Shown piece by piece: positions 54,489 to 63,199 of a stretch of 64,000 bases of DNA. A model generated the notes under the pieces. The model saw only the letters and a list, made by a program, of their open reading frames with translations. It ran no database searches and was not told the DNA's origin. The translations under genes were made by a program, and so were the position numbers. The stretch's first letter is position 1; each line of letters starts with the position of its first letter. The stretch is from Mesorhizobium huakuii (GTDB taxonomy: Bacteria; Pseudomonadota; Alphaproteobacteria; Rhizobiales; Rhizobiaceae). The stretch spans positions 1 through 64,000 of the forward strand of contig NZ_BSNY01000029.1 of assembly GCF_030160235.1 (NCBI RefSeq). Direction: 5' to 3'.

Positions 54489-54914
54489 TCATGGCCTGAT
54501 GGTTATTTCGGTCGCACCCTTGCCGTACAGTCTGACCAGTTCGAAGAGGCGACGTGCGTTAGCGGGGTGAAGCCGCACGCAACCGTGAGATACGGGACGC
54601 CCAAGTTTGCCGACCTCGGTCGTGCCGTGGATGGCATATCCGCCGCGAAAGAAAATCGAATACGGCATTGGCGATAAATCATACCGCGTGGAAAACCACG
54701 TCCTCTCAAGCCTAACCGGGTAAAAGTGCCCGACTGGCGTCCGGTATCCCCGCCGCGCCGTTGAGACAAGCCAGCTGTAGCGATTTTCGCCGTCCACTTC
54801 GACCAGCATTCTTTGCTCTGAAAGGTCGATCACAACTTCGACTTTTGCTGCAAATGCTTCGGTTGCAGGGAAAAATGCAAACGACAGGATCGCGGTGGCA
54901 AACCAAATGCGCAA
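54489..54914 (-). CDS. L,D-transpeptidase (YkuD domain)
   Basis: A 141-residue exported enzyme that forms 3-3 cross-links or anchors in peptidoglycan. Residues 1-22 are a signal peptide. The catalytic signature is YAIHGTTEVGKLGRPVSHGC followed by VRLHPANAR, with the nucleophile cysteine in SHGCVRL. It is a minimal YkuD domain without LysM or other anchors. A near-perfect box lies 77 bases upstream. 3-3 cross-linking is associated with non-growing cells, which fits the dormancy theme. Confidence 0.92.
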   Translation of the reverse strand: MRIWFATAILSFAFFPATEAFAAKVEVVIDLSEQRMLVEVDGENRYSWLVSTARRGYRTPVGHFYPVRLERTWFSTRYDLSPMPYSIFFRGGYAIHGTTEVGKLGRPVSHGCVRLHPANARRLFELVRLYGKGATEITIRP

Positions 54915-54984
54915 TGTCTTTCCTTTGCACAGGACGACACAACCATGGGAACTCTCTTCCTAGTCATTTTCCTGTGCGAACGAT

Positions 54985-54998
54985 TTGATCCACATCAC
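54985..54998 (-). promoter_or_regulatory. FixK/FNR-type box, one mismatch
   Basis: TTGATCCACATCAC, centred 77 bases before the L,D-transpeptidase ATG. Confidence 0.6.
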
Positions 54999-55287
54999 GG
55001 CCATGCCCAGAAGCCCGTTTGAACTTGACTTGGGAACACTATGCCAGCTTCGTTTCGTTTGATTTCGGCTAGTACCGCGGACCTGCGAACGCCTCAATTT
55101 GCCCTGACGGTTGCCTCAGTGATCTGAGGATGCCAGCTGAGCAGAATCCCGTGCTAACGCCACGAATGTGGCGTTTCGCGAAGGATCCGACCTCGCCTTT
55201 GACTCTTGGGGATATCGGCTTGTCGATATTGCCCCAACAAACCCTGCGGACTGGCCTCCTTGTCGTCGATGATCCAAGTTCGACCGT

Positions 55288-55301
55288 ATGATGCCGATCA
55301 A
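55288..55301 (+). promoter_or_regulatory. FixK/FNR-type box, one mismatch
   Basis: ATGATGCCGATCAA, centred 71 bases before the glycosyltransferase ATG. Confidence 0.55.
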
Positions 55302-55365
55302 TGCGGCGATGTATCAGCAGCGATAGGAGGGTCGGCGACAAATCTCCCGGGGACTGCGGCTTTCG

Positions 55366-56631
55366 ATGAAGATATTGATGCTCACAAATACCTTCACCCC
55401 ATATATTGGCGGCGTAGCCAATAGTGTCACTTGGCTTGCCGAAAGTTTGCGAGCGGTCGGCCATCGGGTTCTGATCATCGCGCCCGAGTTTGACGGCGCA
55501 CCAGAAGATGAAACCGGCGTACTGCGAATTCCGGCCCTCCAGCGCTTCGGAGGCAGCGACTTTTCGGTGCCGATCCCGCTCAGTCGTCCGCTCGACGAGG
55601 CCCTGGACGTCTTCCAACCCGACATCGTGCATTCCCATCACCCATTCCTTCTGGGCGACACGGCTCTCCGCGTATCGGCTACGCGCAACCTGCCGATCAT
55701 ATATACGTACCATACCCGGTACGAACTCTATGGGCATTACGTTTCGCAGGACTCGCCTGTTCTCAAACGGCTCGTTCTTAGCCTGGCTCTCGGCTACTGC
55801 GATCTTTGTGACGCCGTTATCGCACCAAGCCAAAGCATTGCGCAATTTCTCACCGAACATGGCGTCAAAACACCTGTAACCGTGGTTCCCACGGGGATTG
55901 ATGCTACCCGATTCGACCACGGCGACCGCAAGCGCCTGCGGTCTGCCAGTGGCATTCCGAGCGATGCCTTTGTTGTTGGTCACGTCGGGCGCCTGGCGCC
56001 TGAGAAAAATCTCGAATACCTGACCGAAGCCGTGAAACAATTCCTGACCTCTCACGCAGGCGCTCATTTCCTTGTTGTAGGCTGCGGAGAGACAATGACG
56101 CACATCCAGGACACTTTGACGGGAGCAGGCTTAGGCGGCCGGGTCCATCTGGTGGGCGCGCTTACGGGAACAGAACTTGCCGACGCATATGCGGCAATGG
56201 ATGTCTTTGCATTCTCCTCGCATTCCGAAACGCAAGGCCTCGTCCTCGTCGAGGCGATGGCGGCTGGTATCCCCGTTGTAGCGCTCGATGCGCCGGGTGC
56301 TCGTGAGGTTGTGATCGACAGCCGCAACGGACGGCTCCCTCCAGCCAACTCGCCAGCCGATCATTTTGCGCATGCGATCCAGTGGGTGGCGGATCGCACT
56401 GTCGCCGAACGAACGACGCTACGAGAAGCTGCAATTCAAACGTCGAAGTGCTTTTCCAGGGATGCAACGACAAAAATGGCGTTGACGCTCTATGCATCCG
56501 TGCTGGAGACGCACAGGGCAGCGAGAGCGAGCAAAGACAACAACTGGCAGGCCGCAAAGCGCGGCCTTGACGAGGAATACAAAATTCTTCGAAACCTCGC
56601 GCACGCAATCGGCGATGCTGTCCTGGGATAG
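55366..56631 (+). CDS. GT4-type glycosyltransferase
   Basis: A 421-residue GT-B glycosyltransferase of the family 4 type. The N-terminal domain begins ILMLTNTFTPYIGGVANSVT. The donor-binding domain carries VGRLAPEKNLEYLTEAVKQF and the E-x7-E motif SETQGLVLVEAMAAGIPVVA. Closest in style to enzymes that glycosylate diacylglycerol or phosphatidylinositol. The next gene is a lysolipid acyltransferase-like protein 34 bases downstream, so a membrane glycolipid pathway is likely; the sugar and acceptor are unknown. Confidence 0.9.
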   Translation: MKILMLTNTFTPYIGGVANSVTWLAESLRAVGHRVLIIAPEFDGAPEDETGVLRIPALQRFGGSDFSVPIPLSRPLDEALDVFQPDIVHSHHPFLLGDTALRVSATRNLPIIYTYHTRYELYGHYVSQDSPVLKRLVLSLALGYCDLCDAVIAPSQSIAQFLTEHGVKTPVTVVPTGIDATRFDHGDRKRLRSASGIPSDAFVVGHVGRLAPEKNLEYLTEAVKQFLTSHAGAHFLVVGCGETMTHIQDTLTGAGLGGRVHLVGALTGTELADAYAAMDVFAFSSHSETQGLVLVEAMAAGIPVVALDAPGAREVVIDSRNGRLPPANSPADHFAHAIQWVADRTVAERTTLREAAIQTSKCFSRDATTKMALTLYASVLETHRAARASKDNNWQAAKRGLDEEYKILRNLAHAIGDAVLG

Positions 56632-56665
56632 GCGCCGTGATGGCGGGGCGCTGCAGTCAAAGGCC

Positions 56666-57415
56666 ATGAGCACTCCGTTGCATTGCGATAAGTCTGATCA
56701 GGAACGGTGGTCGCGCAGGATAATGTGCGCTTGTCGCGATGCGGCGGCCAGCGCCACAAGCATCGGTGCAGAGGTGATCCTGAGAGTGTGGTCTGCCTCA
56801 TGGCGAAAAAATACGGAGCAGATTCTGCTCCTCGATCGGCTGTTGGCTGAAGGAGCCCCAGTGCTGGCTGTGTTTTGGCATGGCAAATATTTCCCTCTGT
56901 TTGCTCTGGCTGAGGGGCGCCACGCGACGGTTTTCGTTGGCCAGTCATTTCGGGGAGAGATAATCGCTCGGATATGTCGCCGCTTCGGCTACGAGGCTGT
57001 ACTCATTCCGGCACATTCTCGTAGCGGTGACGCTTACAGATTGATCGTTGACCGCCTCTCGGCAACAAGATTCGGGGTGCTTGCAGTGGACGGACCGCTG
57101 GGTCCTTATCACCAGGTGAAGCTAGGCACGGTCCGATTGGCGTCGCAACTTCAGTTCTTGATCGTTCCGGTCTCAGTTGCCAGTGATCCCAAATGCGTCA
57201 TGGCCAGCCGATGGGATCAACGAGAATTGCCTTACCCGCTTGCGACCGTAGCTCTGTCCCTCGGCGAGCCAATCCGGATTCCAAAGGGGCTAGATCGGAA
57301 AGGACTGTTGGAATGGTCGGACTTGATCCGCACCAGACTGGAAGCCGTGGATGCGGATGCCAAAGCGCGGACGCTCCGCAGCCGGCCTCTGGAAGCAAAA
57401 AGTGGCCTAGGCTGA
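56666..57415 (+). CDS. DUF374 lysophospholipid acyltransferase-like protein
   Basis: A 249-residue member of the DUF374 group of the LPLAT superfamily. AVFWHGKYFPLFALAE holds the catalytic-type histidine, GQSFRGEIIARICRRFGYEA follows, and AVDGPLGPYHQVKLGTVRLA is the diagnostic DUF374 block. Related proteins acylate lipid A precursors or other lysolipids. ATG at 56666 has AAAGG upstream; the open frame begins earlier inside the glycosyltransferase. It is very probably cotranscribed with that gene. Confidence 0.85.
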   Translation: MSTPLHCDKSDQERWSRRIMCACRDAAASATSIGAEVILRVWSASWRKNTEQILLLDRLLAEGAPVLAVFWHGKYFPLFALAEGRHATVFVGQSFRGEIIARICRRFGYEAVLIPAHSRSGDAYRLIVDRLSATRFGVLAVDGPLGPYHQVKLGTVRLASQLQFLIVPVSVASDPKCVMASRWDQRELPYPLATVALSLGEPIRIPKGLDRKGLLEWSDLIRTRLEAVDADAKARTLRSRPLEAKSGLG

Positions 57416-57480
57416 CAGCCGACGTTGCGAAGAGCTTCAATCGTGCGAAAGTATCGCTCGTAACCTGCATCAAACCGTGG

Positions 57481-57909
57481 TCAAGGAACCATGATGACGA
57501 CGCATGGAGCGAGGGTCGCCACCTTTTGCGATACACTTCCGAGGAGCAGCCCCACAAGGCGTCCGTGGCCGCGTCGGCCTATTACGATTGCATCGGTCTG
57601 CTCTCGTCGAGCCGTCTCGATGATCACCTCCGCAGGATCACCCCACCCAATTTGCACACGGACATCCTGGACACCGGCCCCCTCTGCTCGTTCCTTGGCC
57701 TGACGCAGCGCCTGGTTCGAGAGTTCTTCAAGTGCATCGGCGGCATTTCCCTCTGCACGCGCGAGTTGCGCCATCTCTTCGCCCGACACATTTCCGCCAA
57801 CAGTCAGGATGGACAAGCGACTTCCCATAACCCGAGCAAGTTCTGCCGCCACCTCAGTGGCGCGACTGGCTCCCGTCGAACCATCCGTGGCAAGCAATAT
57901 GCGCCGCAT
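57481..57909 (-). CDS. single-domain universal stress protein
   Basis: A 142-residue ATP-binding-type Usp. The N terminus RRILLATDGSTGASRATEVA and the nucleotide loop GRRGHGRLVGLLLGSVSQKV (G-x2-G-x9-G-S) are both intact, so ATP or cAMP binding is expected. It converges on the DUF374 gene. No box lies at the usual distance; the nearest (58124) is about 220 bases upstream. Confidence 0.92.
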   Translation of the reverse strand: MRRILLATDGSTGASRATEVAAELARVMGSRLSILTVGGNVSGEEMAQLARAEGNAADALEELSNQALRQAKERAEGAGVQDVRVQIGWGDPAEVIIETARREQTDAIVIGRRGHGRLVGLLLGSVSQKVATLAPCVVIMVP

Positions 57910-58266
57910 CGCGCTCCTCCATTCAAAACGGACCTCGGCACTAGATCGCTATCCCAGCCAGGATGCCTCTCGATTGCAGCGAGCAGGTTGTCGTCTGGCA
58001 ATGTATCCACCATGAGCAGCTGCCTGTCATGAAGCTATTAGCGGACAACAAGAAGCACGTCAGTGCCGAGACCTCCTCAGGTATGGTTTAGTGCCAGTCT
58101 AAAGCGACCATACGGGCCGCGCTTTGATGCATCTCAATGCGGATGCTTTTGCATTCGTTATGTTGCGGCGTGGCTTTGCCTTTAGGGCATCGCGCTTGTC
58201 CGAGGCACCAAGCGCGGGTCGTTTGGGCGGTGCCTTTGACATCAAGAAAGAGACTAGGTCGAAGTC
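57910..58266. other. intergenic with one FixK-type box
   Basis: Apart from the box at 58124-58137 nothing is recognised. Confidence 0.4.
58124..58137. promoter_or_regulatory. FixK/FNR-type box, one mismatch
   Basis: TTGATGCATCTCAA, 136 bases before the CYTH-CHAD gene and about 220 bases before the divergent Usp gene. Confidence 0.4.
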
Positions 58267-59829
58267 ATGTCGAACCACCGGGAAATGGAGCTGAAGCTGC
58301 AACTACCACAGGCATTGTTCCCTTTGGTTGAGGACGTTCCGATCGTGCGACAGGTGGCGTCGGCGGCAAAGACCAAGCAGCTCGATTCCGTCTATTTCGA
58401 TACCGACAAATTCAAACTGCGGGAGGTTGGCATATCGCTTCGCGTTCGCTCTGGCGGGCGAAACCATGTCCAGACGATCAAGTGTGAGCCCGGCCCCTCT
58501 TCCGATCTCACCACACGTGGCGAGTGGGAAACCGAGATAAAGGGAACGGCGCCCGACCTCGACGGCGCCAGCGATACACCTTTGAAACGGCTGCTGTCAA
58601 AAAAGTTCGCCCGAGCGCTGAAACCTGTCTTCGAGACACGAACTCAACGCAAGACGCTCCCCATCAAAACCACTCATGCCAGCATGGAACTTGCGCTCGA
58701 TCACTGCTGGATCACGACTGGCGACAAATCCGAGGAAGTTTGCGAGATCGAGATCGAGCTCAAGCAAGGGGACCGCACGGAACTGTTCGAACTGGCTCGG
58801 ACGCTCGCTAAGGCCGCGCCATTGCGACTTTCGGTTCGCAGCAAGGCAGAACGTGGATATGGACTGATCGATGGCAAGCCCGCGCAAGCGGTCCTTGGGG
58901 GTACAATGCCCCTTCAGTCCGGCGAAAACGTCGCGACAGCGTTTCAAAAAATTGCGGAATCCTGCCTCCGTCAGATTGCCGCCAATTGGGAAGCGGTAAA
59001 CCGGGGCGATCCCGAAGGCATTCACCAGATGCGTGTCGGCCTTCGACGGTTACTCGCCGCCATGTCGCTCTTTTCCCAGATGCTCAGTGACAGGCAATGC
59101 GATTTGATCAAGGCGGAGCTGAAATGGCTCATGGGCGAACTTACTCAGGCGCGAGAGCTCCACGTTTTCTCGGTAAGTGTCCTTCCACACCTGCGGGACG
59201 CTTACGCTGGCGATAACGCGTTCAAGATGTTCGAAGGAAAGATCGACCGGCTGCAGTCGCTGGCCGAAGCCCGAGCCAGGGCGGCCATTGAAACCGACAG
59301 ATTCCGCAGCCTGCTGCTGGATACAGCCGAATGGATCCATGATGGAGAATGGATCAAGACGGACGATGCACTGCGCGTCAGCCTCAAGGAACAGATCATC
59401 GACAAGTTCGCTCGCCAGACGCTTTCGTCGCGAACATCAAAGATCATGAAACGAGCTAGGAAACTTGACGATCTCGGCGCATGGCAACGTCACAAACTGC
59501 GCATCGCAGCCAAGAAACTGCGTTATGGCAGCGAATTTTTCGAGGGTCTTTTCGCGAGTGGACCCGCAAAGAGGCGGCGCAAGAGTTTCCTCCACGCCTT
59601 GGAGGCTCTCCAGGACTACCTTGGCAATCTCAACGACATTGCCGGGCATATCCAATTGTGCAGATCGATGGCGGAAGCCCCTTTGCCAGAAGCCGACGCA
59701 AATGCTTGGCAGATTGCGTTTTTTGCAGGGGTCGCTTCGAACATTGAGGAAAGACGATTGGAGAAGGAGATGCGGTCAAATACCCGCATCCATCGTCAGC
59801 TCAACAAAACCAAGCCATTCTGGATCTGA
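58267..59829 (+). CDS. CYTH-CHAD domain protein
   Basis: A 520-residue protein. The N-terminal CYTH domain starts with the ExExK motif (EMELKLQLP), includes DSVYFDTDKFKLREVGISLR, and is the fold of inorganic triphosphatases. The C-terminal CHAD domain (about 225-510) has IHQMRVGLRRLLAAMSLFSQ and HKLRIAAKKLRYGSEFFEGL with its conserved histidines. CHAD domains bind polyphosphate granules, so the protein probably links triphosphate hydrolysis with stored polyphosphate. Full length, no anomalies. Confidence 0.9.
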   Translation: MSNHREMELKLQLPQALFPLVEDVPIVRQVASAAKTKQLDSVYFDTDKFKLREVGISLRVRSGGRNHVQTIKCEPGPSSDLTTRGEWETEIKGTAPDLDGASDTPLKRLLSKKFARALKPVFETRTQRKTLPIKTTHASMELALDHCWITTGDKSEEVCEIEIELKQGDRTELFELARTLAKAAPLRLSVRSKAERGYGLIDGKPAQAVLGGTMPLQSGENVATAFQKIAESCLRQIAANWEAVNRGDPEGIHQMRVGLRRLLAAMSLFSQMLSDRQCDLIKAELKWLMGELTQARELHVFSVSVLPHLRDAYAGDNAFKMFEGKIDRLQSLAEARARAAIETDRFRSLLLDTAEWIHDGEWIKTDDALRVSLKEQIIDKFARQTLSSRTSKIMKRARKLDDLGAWQRHKLRIAAKKLRYGSEFFEGLFASGPAKRRRKSFLHALEALQDYLGNLNDIAGHIQLCRSMAEAPLPEADANAWQIAFFAGVASNIEERRLEKEMRSNTRIHRQLNKTKPFWI

Positions 59830-59955
59830 ATAGACGACTAACCGGCTTCTATCTCATCGAGCAACCTGCAACCGGATACGCGTTGGCGTGGACCGAGATT
59901 GCGACCTCGGTCGCCATGATCAGGGTCCAGGGTCGCGAGAATTTCCATTCTGCCT

Positions 59956-59969
59956 TTGATCCGGCTCAA
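59956..59969 (+). promoter_or_regulatory. FixK/FNR-type box, one mismatch
   Basis: TTGATCCGGCTCAA, centred 52 bases before the small gene at 60015. This is closer than usual; activation at -41.5 would begin the transcript inside the ribosome site. Confidence 0.4.
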
Positions 59970-60014
59970 AACGGCAGCTCCCTTCCCGCACTAAGCTATA
60001 AAAAAGGAGGCAGC

Positions 60015-60209
60015 ATGAAAAGCGCGCAAGTGGCTGGCCGGCAGCCCGAACGACAAAGACTAGAAACAGTGGAATGCGGAGGGCAGTGGTCAGCAAATTG
60101 CCTGCTAGCACCGGGGATATTTGCGGTTGAAACGGCTTCCATTGATTGCGGGGAAGAGTCGCGGTCTACGGGAAGTTCGTATCTCGACGACTATGAGATG
60201 GATCGATGA
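60015..60209 (+). CDS. small protein upstream of the DegP-type protease
   Basis: A 64-residue polar protein with three cysteines and an acidic end (SSYLDDYEMDR). No family is recognised. Support comes from AAGGAGG six bases before the ATG and a four-base ATGA overlap with the protease gene. This suggests a leader or partner protein coupled to the protease. Confidence 0.6.
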   Translation: MKSAQVAGRQPERQRLETVECGGQWSANCLLAPGIFAVETASIDCGEESRSTGSSYLDDYEMDR

Positions 60210-61570
60210 TCCCGGCCGGTTTCCGGAATTTCCTGGCAGCGGCGTGTTTCGCCCTGGCGACGGCATCAACGGGGTACCCTGCCAAGGCAGCGTCCTCGTT
60301 TGTTCCGACGATCCAAGCTTCGCTTGCCCCAATGCTGGAGCGCGTCCTTCCAACAGTGGTGATTATCACCGTGCAAGGCCGGAATGAATCGCCTGCGGGC
60401 GGTCCGGATTCCTCCTCCCAACAGTTCTCTGCCCTTGCCGACGAAGCGCCACAAACCCAGACGGCGGGTGCGGGGGTCATCATCGATGCCGCGAACGGTT
60501 ATGTCCTGACCAACAATCATGTCGTCCAGAATGGCGACGAGATTACGGTCACCCTCAATGATGGCCGCAGCTTTCAAGCCGAACCGGTCGGGAACGATGC
60601 CGAAACAGATCTCGCCGTCATCAGGATCCCGGCGCACGATCTGACAGCACTGCCTTTCGGAGATTCTTCGCAACTCCGTGTCGGCGACTATGTCGTGGCA
60701 ATAGGCAATCCCTTTGGCCTGGGACAAACGGCGACAATGGGTATCGTCAGCGCGCTTGGCCGATCAGGACCAGGAGGCGGTTATGAGAAGCTTATTCAGA
60801 CCGATGCTTCCATCAACCCAGGGAATTCGGGCGGCCCGCTCGTCGGTCTCGACGGGAATCTCGTTGGAATCAACAGCGCGATCATTGGGCCAAGCGGGGG
60901 AAATGTCGGCATTGGCTTCGCCATTCCGGCAGCGATGGCAAAACAGATAACGGAGCAGCTTATTGCCCACGGCAAGGTGCGGCGCGTGCAGCTTGGCGTG
61001 GTCGTGCAGGATCTTACTGCGGATCTCGCCAAGGCATTCGGGGCCGACATTCGATCGGGCGCTGTTGTCAATCAGATCTTGTTAGGGTCGGTGGCTGAAG
61101 GCGCCGGTGTCCATGTTGGTGACATCATAACCGCTGTGAACGGGGCAAGCGTGGAAAATGCCGCCGGTCTCAAGAACATCATGAGCACAATGTCGCCAGA
61201 CGCTCCCGCGAAGCTGTCGATGATCCGTCATGGCAATCCAACGACTGTGACGACGAAACTTTCGGCTGAAGGAAGCCCTGGCGTGACCCAAATCGAAGGA
61301 TCGGGTCTCCTTGCATCGGTCGTCCTGAGCGATGTCGAGACGATAACGGGAGTGGGGAACAAGAAAGTGGACGGAGCGCTGGTTTTGACGGTGGGCGCAG
61401 GCAGCGGGGCAGGCGATGCCGGATTGGCTGCAGACGACGTAATTCTCACCATCAATCAGCAGATCGTCCACTCACCAGGACAGGCATTGGAATTGGCACA
61501 GCGTTCGCCGGCCCCTCTGCTGCTCGGTGTCTATCGAAACGGCGGTATGTACTTCCTGACCGTCCAATGA
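60206..61570 (+). CDS. DegP/HtrA-type serine protease with two PDZ domains
   Basis: A periplasmic quality-control protease of 454 residues. Residues 1-28 are a signal peptide ending near PAKAA. The trypsin-like domain has the triad in VLTNNHVVQNGDEI (His), NDAETDLAVIRIP (Asp) and INPGNSGGPLVGLDGN (Ser). Two PDZ domains follow (about 265-355 and 375-450). It is translationally coupled to the small gene upstream. It likely removes misfolded envelope proteins under stress. Confidence 0.93.
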   Translation: MIPAGFRNFLAAACFALATASTGYPAKAASSFVPTIQASLAPMLERVLPTVVIITVQGRNESPAGGPDSSSQQFSALADEAPQTQTAGAGVIIDAANGYVLTNNHVVQNGDEITVTLNDGRSFQAEPVGNDAETDLAVIRIPAHDLTALPFGDSSQLRVGDYVVAIGNPFGLGQTATMGIVSALGRSGPGGGYEKLIQTDASINPGNSGGPLVGLDGNLVGINSAIIGPSGGNVGIGFAIPAAMAKQITEQLIAHGKVRRVQLGVVVQDLTADLAKAFGADIRSGAVVNQILLGSVAEGAGVHVGDIITAVNGASVENAAGLKNIMSTMSPDAPAKLSMIRHGNPTTVTTKLSAEGSPGVTQIEGSGLLASVVLSDVETITGVGNKKVDGALVLTVGAGSGAGDAGLAADDVILTINQQIVHSPGQALELAQRSPAPLLLGVYRNGGMYFLTVQ

Positions 61571-61672
61571 AGATGGTGCATGAGTCAAATCCGCCCGGAG
61601 GGGCCGCCGACAATGGATTGTGACGCGTCATCGACGGTGCCATCGATCACATCGCCGAGAATTCGGCCGAGG

Positions 61673-61686
61673 TTGACGCAAATCAA
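61673..61686 (+). promoter_or_regulatory. FixK/FNR-type box, one mismatch
   Basis: TTGACGCAAATCAA, centred 74 bases before the sugar-binding protein ATG. Confidence 0.6.
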
Positions 61687-61753
61687 CGACGTTATCGCGC
61701 ATCCCTCGCAGACTGTCCAAAGTCGGATCGATCCGATCTGATGGGAGGATAAA

Positions 61754-63016
61754 ATGAAACTTTTCATTCAAGGCGTGGCGATTGCGTTTGGGCTTGGATT
61801 GGCAATGGCATCCAACACTGCCCGAGCCGATGGCACCGTGGAGGTGCTTCACTGGTGGACATCGGGCGGTGAGGCGAAAGCCGTCGGCGAACTGAAGAAA
61901 TCATTTGAGGCCCAGGGCGGTACCTGGATCGACTCGCCGATCGCCGGCGGCGGCGGCGACGCCGCAATGACGGCGCTGCGCGCGCGCGTTGTGGCAGGAA
62001 ATCCGCCAACGGCGGTGCAGCTCAAGGGACCAGGCATCCAGGAATGGGCCAAGGAAGGCGTGCTAAACAACGTCAACGATGTTGCCACCAAAGAGGGCTG
62101 GGATGCTGTGCTGCCGCCGGTCCTCGCGGGCATCATGAAATATGAAGGCAAGTACGTCGCAGCTCCTGTCAATATTCACCGTGTCGATTGGCTCTGGGCG
62201 AACCCGGCCGTGCTGGCCAAGGCAGGCATCACCGAGATGCCGAGGACGTGGGACGAGTTCAACGCCGATGCCGAGAAGCTGAAGGCGGCAGGAATTACGC
62301 CGCTGGCCCATGGCGGCCAGCCTTGGCAGGATGCGACCGTGTTCGAGACGGTCGTGCTGGGTATCGGCGGGGCCGATTTCTACCGCGAGGCGCTCGTCGA
62401 TCTGGACCAGAAGGCCTTGACCAGCGACACGATGGTCAAGTCTTTCGACGAACTGCGCAAGCTTCGCAGTTATGTCGATCCCAACTTTTCGGGGCGTGAC
62501 TGGAACCTCGCCACGGCGATGGTCATGAATGGTCAAGCTGGTTTCCAGATCATGGGCGACTGGGCAAAAGGTGAGTTCTTGGCCGCCGGCAAGAAGCCAG
62601 GCGTTGACTTCGTGTGTGCACCCACGCCGGGGAAGGGGTTCATCCTCAACTCGGACAGCTTCACCTTCTTCAAGGTCTCCGGCAAGGAGCGGCTGAAGGG
62701 CCAGAAGGTGCTGGCAAGCCTGATCATGTCGCCTGCTTTCCAGAAGATCTTCAACCTTGCCAAGGGCTCGATCCCCGCGCGTACCGACGTGCCGCTCGAC
62801 AAGTTCGATTCCTGCGCGCTGAAGTCGCATGAGGATCTATTGGCCGCGATCAAGGACAACTCGCTGGTGCCTTCTATGGCTCATGAGATGGCGGTCTCTC
62901 GCTCCGTACGGGGCGAGTTCCTCGACCTCGTGACGAACTTCTTCAACTCCGACATGAGTTCGGCAGATGCCGTCAAGGCGCTTGCCAAAGCGGTTAAGCG
63001 CGCGCAGCAGCCGTGA
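61754..63016 (+). CDS. ABC-transporter sugar-binding protein
   Basis: A 420-residue periplasmic solute-binding protein of the carbohydrate (CUT1) class. Residues 1-25 are a signal peptide ending in ARA. VEVLHWWTSGGEAKAVGELK, GNPPTAVQLKGPGIQEWAKE and FQIMGDWAKGEFLAAGKKPG are typical of glucose/mannose-binding members. No permease or ATPase gene follows within the window, so it is an orphan here. A FixK/FNR-type box lies at the usual distance and GGGAGG before the start. Confidence 0.9.
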   Translation: MKLFIQGVAIAFGLGLAMASNTARADGTVEVLHWWTSGGEAKAVGELKKSFEAQGGTWIDSPIAGGGGDAAMTALRARVVAGNPPTAVQLKGPGIQEWAKEGVLNNVNDVATKEGWDAVLPPVLAGIMKYEGKYVAAPVNIHRVDWLWANPAVLAKAGITEMPRTWDEFNADAEKLKAAGITPLAHGGQPWQDATVFETVVLGIGGADFYREALVDLDQKALTSDTMVKSFDELRKLRSYVDPNFSGRDWNLATAMVMNGQAGFQIMGDWAKGEFLAAGKKPGVDFVCAPTPGKGFILNSDSFTFFKVSGKERLKGQKVLASLIMSPAFQKIFNLAKGSIPARTDVPLDKFDSCALKSHEDLLAAIKDNSLVPSMAHEMAVSRSVRGEFLDLVTNFFNSDMSSADAVKALAKAVKRAQQP

Positions 63017-63027
63017 CCTGAACCATT

Positions 63028-63052
63028 GCGGGACCGCCCTCCGCGGTCCCGC
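63028..63052 (+). terminator. strong hairpin after the sugar-binding protein
   Basis: GCGGGACCGC-CCTCC-GCGGTCCCGC, a perfect ten-base stem, begins twelve bases after the stop codon. No T-run follows, but the position suggests a transcript end or 3' stabiliser. Confidence 0.55.
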
Positions 63053-63199
63053 TCCGCCGGAAGAGAAATCCAGGGTGACGGGCAACCGCTATCCTGCGAG
63101 GGGATGGAAAGACGCCCCGCAACGCATGTCGCGGAAGCCGCCTGAAATGAATGCTGCGGTGCAGGACATTTGGTCCGAATTCTGTCCGAGACCGATGAG

